Below, in pieces: positions 58,506 to 64,000 of a DNA stretch of 64,000 bases (its first letter is position 1; the number at the start of each line of letters is the position of its first letter). Location: positions 11,228,001 through 11,292,000 of the forward strand of contig NC_091006.1 of NCBI RefSeq assembly GCF_041146395.1, given 5' to 3'. The notes under the pieces were generated by a model, which had not been told where the DNA came from, searched no databases, and worked only from the letters and a program-made list of their open reading frames with translations. Made by a program: the position numbers and the translations under genes. The DNA is from Eulemur rufifrons. Taxonomy: Eukaryota; Chordata; Mammalia; Primates; Lemuridae.

Positions 58506-58729
58506 TTTTCTTTTTTTCTTTTTTTTTTTTTTTGTTGAGACAGAGTCTCACTTTGTTGCCCAGGCTAGAGTGAGTGCCGTGGCGTCAGCTTAGCTCACAG
58601 CAACCTCAGACTCCTCGGCTTAAGCGATCCTACTGCCTCAGCCTCCCGAGTAGCTGGGACTACAGGCATGCGCCACTATGCCCGGCTAATTTTTTCTATA
58701 TAGATTTTTAGTTGTCCATATAATGTCGA
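58506..58729 (-). mobile_element. Alu-type SINE, 5' truncated, young
   Basis: CTCTGCCATTGTTCTT flanks it exactly at 58490-58505 and 58730-58745. Same subfamily words as the copy at 40065. Body stops at TTGTCCATATAATGTC, so the left arm is missing. Confidence 0.93.
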
Positions 58730-58745
58730 CTCTGCCATTGTTCTT

Positions 58746-59640
58746 AAATACAATTTCAGGTTGACAAAGTCTGCACGTTAGGGAAAAAAACCAACTTCTC
58801 TACTGATTTGACGCTTTTTTAAAACCATAGATTCAAGATGCAGTTGTTCTTGAAGTTCTTCCATTTTGTGATTAGGCTAATTATTTTTTTCTTTTTTTTT
58901 TTAATCACCAATTGGTTCTGAGGGCTGAGTATTTTTAAGCACAATTCCCATGCCCTTAGAATTGTCTTCAATACCCTCAAAACAAAGCAAATGATGCAAT
59001 TAGGATGCAACCCATTGCCTGTGGATTTCAAGGAAAATTACTTTCCACATGACTTGGAAGCTCATGGACAAAGTCAGACTTTCTTTAAATCTGGTGAATT
59101 TATCAAAAATGACTTGATAAAATAAGATTCTCTCCTTGAAGTTAGTTTTTGAGTGTGGGAGCAATGATGTGAAATTTCTAAGATAGCTTTGATTTATGAA
59201 TAAAATGTTATTAATACTTTATGATTCATTCTCTGAGCAGTTTTTCCTTTGAGACTTTAGATGGAATTGACTTTGTTTACACTGTATTCTGGTAGTTTTT
59301 ACTTTTAGTGAAAGGAAAGTCATGGATCTTTTCCTGCTGTCTCCTGTGTCATGTTCTACTCTGCTGTGTTGTGAGTAACAGTTCTTGAGATTGAGATAAT
59401 AGAGACAGATTTTCACCTACTCATTGATTTTTACCATAGCTATTTTAATGCCTTAACTTTGAGACTGATTTTTCCCTATAGTATTTAATTTTATTGTTGT
59501 CGTTATGGGGTGCCAAACCCCTCAGGATTTATATGAATACTGATTTCCAGTTGGTAAGAAAGGTACGTTTTCTGGAGCCTTGAAAGAGTATTTCCAGAAT
59601 AGTGAAGGTACCTGATTACCTTTTTTGGTGATTGATAGAT
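58746..59640. other. Intron, unique sequence
   Basis: AT-rich, nothing recognised. Confidence 0.45.
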
Positions 59641-59649
59641 AGATTGATT

Positions 59650-59792
59650 GATTTTTGACATGGGATCTTTGTTGCCCAGGCTGGACTGCAGAGTAGCTCA
59701 TTGTAGCCTCAAACTCCTGGCCTCAAGCCATCCTCCCATCTTGGCCTCCCAAAGCACTGGGATTGCAGGCATGAGCCAGTGCACCTAGCCAG
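59650..59792 (-). mobile_element. Monomeric 7SL-type SINE, antisense
   Basis: GGGATCTTTGTTGCCCAGGC to GAGCCAGTGCACCTAGCC. Confidence 0.75.
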
Positions 59793-60016
59793 GTGATTTT
59801 TTTTTTTTTTTTTAAGGTATACTTTCTATGTAAGTAGAAATGAATTTTCACAATGAGTTAAGGGAGACAAAAAAGGTTAAATTTAAGGGCAAAAGCTGAT
59901 AGCATCTTACCTCTTCCATGATTGGGAAGTGCAGAAAGGTGCAAGATAGCGTTTTCTCACAATTTAATGCTCAGACAACTGAAGTGGTAGTAAGTCTTAA
60001 TTGCAAGGTACTGAAT

Positions 60017-60150
60017 TTTTTTTTTTCCTTTTTTAAAGAGACGGGGCCTTGCTCTGTCGCTCAGGCTGGCATGCAGTGGCATAATCATAGCTTACTGCAG
60101 CCTCGAACTCCTGATCTCAAGTGGTCCTCCCACCTCACCAGCCTCCTGTG
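60017..60150 (-). mobile_element. 7SL-type SINE fragment
   Basis: AGAGACGGGGCCTTGCTCTG to CCTCCCACCTCACCAGCCTC; truncated. Confidence 0.75.
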
Positions 60151-60588
60151 TCATTGTGATAAGTTACTGAAGTTTAAAAACAACCCTTTCCCATCAGTTC
60201 TCACTTTGGAAATGGTCTTTTTGGTTAACTATGGCAGAAATTCTGTTTTCTTCTGTGAGGCTTGGATGACATCAGTATTCCCACTGAGGAGACAGCTTAT
60301 TGAATCCTCTGACATTGAGCAAATCATTTAATCTCTAGGTCCCAATGTCCTTATCTGTGGAATGAAGAGAATACCTACCTTTCTCAGGTGGGTTTGAAAA
60401 GCAGTAAGGCGAGATATGTAATAGTACTTTGAACAACATAAGGTACATACACGAAATATTGTGGGGAATATATTATTAAAGTTTTGCATTTTGGTAGGTA
60501 AGAGACTGTCCCCTTCCAATGGAGAGTTTGGTAAAAGACCAAGTGGATTATGGCAATAGTAGCTTCTGTTTTCTCCAGAAAGCTCAAG
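60150..60588. other. Intron, MIR scrap and unique sequence
   Basis: 60290-60430 (GAGCAAATCATTTAATCTCT, GTGGAATGAAGAGAATACC) is MIR-like. Nothing else seen. Confidence 0.45.
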
Positions 60589-60604
60589 CTGCGCAGCTGT
60601 TTTT

Positions 60605-60958
60605 TTTTTTTTTTTGTTTTGTTTTGTTTTGTTTTTTTGAGACAGAGTCTCACTCTGTTGCCCAGGCTAGAGTGAGTGCCGTGGCGTCAGCCTAGCTCAC
60701 AGCAACCTCAAACTCCTGGGCTTAAGCGATCCTACTGCCTCAGCCTCCCGAGTGGCTGGGACTACAGACATGTGCCACCATGCCCGGCTAATTTTTTGTA
60801 TATATATATTTTAGTTGTCCATATAGTTTCTTTCTATTTTTAGTAGAGACGGGGTCTCGCTCTTGCTCAGGCTGGTCTCGAACTCCTGACCTCGAGCGAT
60901 CCACCCGCCTCGGCCTCCCAGAGTGCTAGGATTACAGGCGTGAGCCACCGCGCCCGGC
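60605..60958 (-). mobile_element. Alu-type SINE, young
   Basis: CTGCGCAGCTGTTTTT flanks it exactly at 60589-60604 and 60959-60974. Tail contains (TTTTG)4. Full strepsirrhine body. Confidence 0.95.
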
Positions 60959-60999
60959 CTGCGCAGCTGTTTTTGTCCATTCTGTCTTTGCAACTATGT

Positions 61000-61230
61000 A
61001 GTGTTGGGGTTAAGCCACATGTGTGGGCTTCAGAGGCAGGCACCTGGTGCCACACTAAGCTGGGTGATCTTGGATGAGTCACTTGACTTCTGAGCCCTTT
61101 TCCTCATCTGTAAAATGGGGATTCTAATAGTACCTGCTTCGTTGAGTTACTGTGAAGCATTACATGAAATTGCGTATGCATATTATTTATTTATTACTGT
61201 GCCTGGTTCATAAAGAAATATTTGCTGTCA
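61000..61230 (+). repeat. MIR SINE
   Basis: GGATGAGTCACTTGACTTCT, CCTCATCTGTAAAATGGGGA, GTTGAGTTACTGTGAAGCAT. Confidence 0.75.
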
Positions 61231-61278
61231 TTACTTGTATAAAAGGGAGGTGACTGAATGGGAAAACAACTGTTGTGG

Positions 61279-61311
61279 AAGAGAGAGAGAGAGAGAGAGA
61301 GAGAGTGTGTG
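61279..61311. repeat. (GA)n(GT)n microsatellite
   Basis: About a dozen GA units followed by GTGTGTG. Confidence 0.9.
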
Positions 61312-61569
61312 TTTAAAGCTGCTTCTAGGGCATATTCTGTTCCTTCACTTAGCCCACTTACTGCACAGTGAGGACTCACATTGGCCTGGGCCTCCTGCGC
61401 TAATCGTCCTTTTATTTCTCACCTGGCCCCAAGAAGGCCCTCAGTAAATGTTAAATAAGTGGTAAACCTGAAGCCCTTCATTGTGAAGTGTGGCTTAATT
61501 ATTAGAGAAAGATTAGTCTATGGTAATTGGTAGATATATTTTTGTATATTTGAGTTTGTTGAGAGTTGG
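61312..61569. repeat. Intron with L2 3' scrap
   Basis: 61390-61465 (TTTTATTTCTCACCTGGCCC, GGCCCTCAGTAAATGTTAAA) is L2-like. Confidence 0.45.
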
Positions 61570-61917
61570 TTTTTTTTTTTTTTTTTTTGGAGACATAGTC
61601 TCATTGTGTTGCTTGGGCTAGAGTGCCATGGCATCAGCCTAGCTCACAGCATGCTACCTCAAACTCCTGGGCTCAAGCAATCTTCCTGCCTCAGCCTCCC
61701 GAGTAGCTGGGACTACAGGCATGTGCCACCATGCCTGGCTAATTTTTTATATATATATTTTTAGTTGTCCAGCTAATTTCTTTCTATTTTTTTTTTTTTT
61801 GTAGAGACGGGGTCTCGCTCTTGCTCAGGTTGGTCTCGAACTCCTGAGCTCAAACGATCCTCCCGCCTCGGCCTCCCAGAGTGCTAGGATTACAGGCATG
61901 AGCCACCACACCCAGCC
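61570..61917 (-). mobile_element. Alu-type SINE, strepsirrhine type
   Basis: Poly-T, GGAGACATAGTCTCATTGTG, insert TTTTTAGTTGTCCAGCTAAT, end CACCACACCCAGCC. Flanks AGAGTTGGTT and AGAGTTGATT suggest a duplication. Confidence 0.92.
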
Positions 61918-62063
61918 AAGAGTTGATTATTAATGAAGCATTCAGTAAGCTCCATTTCACCAAAGTGTTACATTCTTTGAAAGGGATTTACTATACCTAA
62001 TACTTGGGAAGTGCTCATATTGGGTTATAGGGCATGATTTCCTATGGTAAGGTGCTTTGTTTT

Positions 62064-62312
62064 GTTTTTTTAAAGAAACAGCGTGTTGCTCTTTTGCCTA
62101 GGCTAGAGTGCATAGCTCACTGTAACCTCAGCCTTCCAAGTAGGTAGAACTATAGGCATGTACCATTATGCCCAGTTAATTTTTTTATTTTTATGGAGAC
62201 AGGATCTCGTTATGTTGTCCAGGCTGGTCTGAGACTCCTGGCCTCAAGTGATCCTCTTGGCCTCAGCCATTCAAAGTGCTGGGATTACAGGTGTGAGCCA
62301 CCATGCTCTGCC
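62064..62312 (-). mobile_element. Alu-type SINE, old, antisense
   Basis: AAAGAAACAGCGTGTTGCTC to GAGCCACCATGCTCTGCC with internal losses. Confidence 0.8.
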
Positions 62313-63500
62313 TCCTATGGTAAGGTTTTTAGAACTAACAATGGACCAGCAAAAAATGTTCAAGTATTTATCTGTTAGGCATACTGTCAAAGGAAGTATG
62401 AAAATGACAACACCTGATAGCCCATTTTCATCAGCCTGGAAATCAGCAAGAGTCAAGCTGCTGTGTGCACTCTTTGGGGTTTACGTTTTCTCTGAGGTGT
62501 CCATTTCATGAAGCATTTTTTGTTAATGGAAAATTGGGTTAGCAAATAAAGTGATGAAGGGCCATAGGTGTGGTTTTAGTAGTTGTCAACCCCTGAAGTT
62601 AATGGGTTTTATTTCGCCTTTATGTTTGTTTTTGATAATCTCCAACATGCTTTATCCTTATCTGGGTTTACTATAGTACCTGCAAATGAATTTTAGTTAT
62701 GACTTAGAAATGTCTAAGAGATCTCTGAGCAGGTTAAAAACGCAGACTTTCAGGAGCCAGGGGGTTTGAATCTGCTCCAGATTGACTCAGTTCTTCATCT
62801 TTCCAATAAAGGTAAATTGTGTTCTGGGCAGGTTTTTGTAATGCGGTTTTCAGGTTAGATCTTCAACCAGAAAACAGAGGCCCTTAGAAATGTAGAGACA
62901 GCCTTTACAGGTACAAGGATGGCTTTAGCAAAGAAGAGGCAAAAATCCCTGCCCCATATGCCGATTCAACTCCTTTGCCTTTTCTCACTAGTGGCTACAT
63001 TTCAGGACTGAAATAGCTTTGGAAGCCTTTGCTGAGTGCTTTGGATGAGCTTCGTTTTCAGGTTGCCTTTTAGAATTAGAGTGACTATTTGCTTGGCTTT
63101 CAGTCCAATCTCTATGAATTCCAAAGCACAATAACAGTCATCAGGCAGACAGCAGATACCTAAGAAGTACCTACTGTGTGTAATGTTCTGGGGAAATGGA
63201 CAAGAAAACACACAGAAGCATTCTGATTCTGCAGAAACTTGGTTTAGTCAAAGAGATAATACTTACTTCCTTTTAAATATAGAGCTAAACTAGCATCTTA
63301 ATTTTTAGAACTCAAAAATATTACTGGAGTGTACCTAACGAGAAATTTTCTGGAATTTCATTTTATGGGATTAAAAAAAAAACTGAGTCCTCGTTCTTTT
63401 ACCATTTTACTTTTTTTTTCTGGGAGTCTAGAACCTTTTACCATTTTATATTTCATTTTCCATCTTAGTTAATATTGCTGTTTTTATTTCCTCATTCTCT
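62313..63500. other. Intron, unique sequence
   Basis: Old repeat scrap at 63160-63240 (AAGTACCTACTGTGTGTAAT). No gene or RNA seen. Confidence 0.45.
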
Positions 63501-64000
63501 GCTGTTGTATCAGTTATTGACCGAGCAAGAGAATTAGAAACCACTCTGAAGAGTTCAAGTAGAAAGGGATTTAAATGCAAGGGATTTGTTACAGAGGTGT
63601 TAGAAGGGCTAGAGAAGCAAAAGGGAGAAGAGTTGTTACTTAAAAATCAGAAAACTGCCCGTGGGCTGGAACCCAGGAGGCTGCATTCACAGACAGTTGC
63701 TGACTTGCTGCTGCCACTACTGTAAGGGCCATATTGCTACAGTTCAGCAGGAACCCGGAAGCCAGCTCTCCACTGATGCTGCTGGAGCCTGTGGTGTGCG
63801 CAGTTGCCTGCATTCCTCCATGGTTGCTCACTGCTTTTCTGCTGCTAGTGCTGGAGACAGACCAGAAGCAGCAAAAAAAAGTGGCATATCCCTCCTCCCA
63901 TCATCCATTCTCCAGCCACTGAGAACCTAACTGGAAGCCAGCTGGCAAAGGAGTTTGGGAAATGTAGTTTCTAGGCTTTCAGTTCTGCTGATACGGAGGA
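63500..64000. other. Possible old LTR-like repeat at window end
   Basis: TTGACCGAGCAAGAGAATTA at the start and CTGGCAAAGGAGTTTGGGAA then ATGTAGTTTCTAGGCTTTCA at the end have the ring of an old LTR, but I cannot name it. Open frames across it have no domain. Confidence 0.3.

Overview
The window is mammalian nuclear DNA, most likely from a strepsirrhine primate (lemur, loris or galago). The evidence is about 33 Alu-type SINEs in 64 kb. The younger copies share wording unlike human Alus, including an insert reading TTTTAGTTGTCCATATAAT before the second A-rich segment and CTCCCAGAGTGCTAGGATTA at the start of the body. An L1 3' end near 58.0-58.4 kb also looks like the lemur type. Genes are sparse, and almost every long open frame is a shadow of a SINE, a CpG island or a pyrimidine-rich tract.

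Two genes are supported. AP2S1 (clathrin adaptor AP-2, subunit sigma) lies on the minus strand from about 18.0 to 27.4 kb. All five exons can be placed exactly and give a complete 142-codon protein with GT-AG introns; the start codon alone makes up the coding part of exon 1. About 9 kb away, head to head on the plus strand, a large CpG island (about 35.1-36.6 kb) holds a non-coding first exon ending at a GTGAGT donor at 36520. By synteny with human 19q13.32 this should be ARHGAP35 (p190A RhoGAP); the rest of the window, 36.5-64 kb, would be its first intron. No ARHGAP35 coding sequence is inside the window, so that name is inference.

Layout: 1-18 kb is intergenic DNA (L2, MIR and Alu copies, an antisense L1, an RPS15A and an HNRNPA1 processed pseudogene, a distant inverted repeat pair, a CTCF-like site). 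18-27.4 kb is AP2S1, with a long pyrimidine tract in intron 3 and layered transposons in introns 1 and 2. 27.4-27.8 kb is its promoter, which has about six ZNF143/SBS-type motifs. 28-35 kb is intergenic, with L1, MaLR and L2 remains, a 5S rRNA fragment and a small E2F/CCAAT module. 35-36.6 kb is the second CpG island with four NRF1-type motifs. 36.5-64 kb is intron: a 1.7 kb pyrimidine-rich start, then mostly unique sequence with Alus, a Tigger1 fragment, a Y1 RNA retrocopy and an L1 3' end.

I found no operon, CRISPR array or other unusual multi-gene system. The most interesting signals are regulatory (ZNF143 cluster, uORF, E2F/CCAAT module) and the retroposition record (Y1 copy with a nested Alu, and the inverted pair). 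Repeat family names were assigned by eye; where I was unsure the entry says so.
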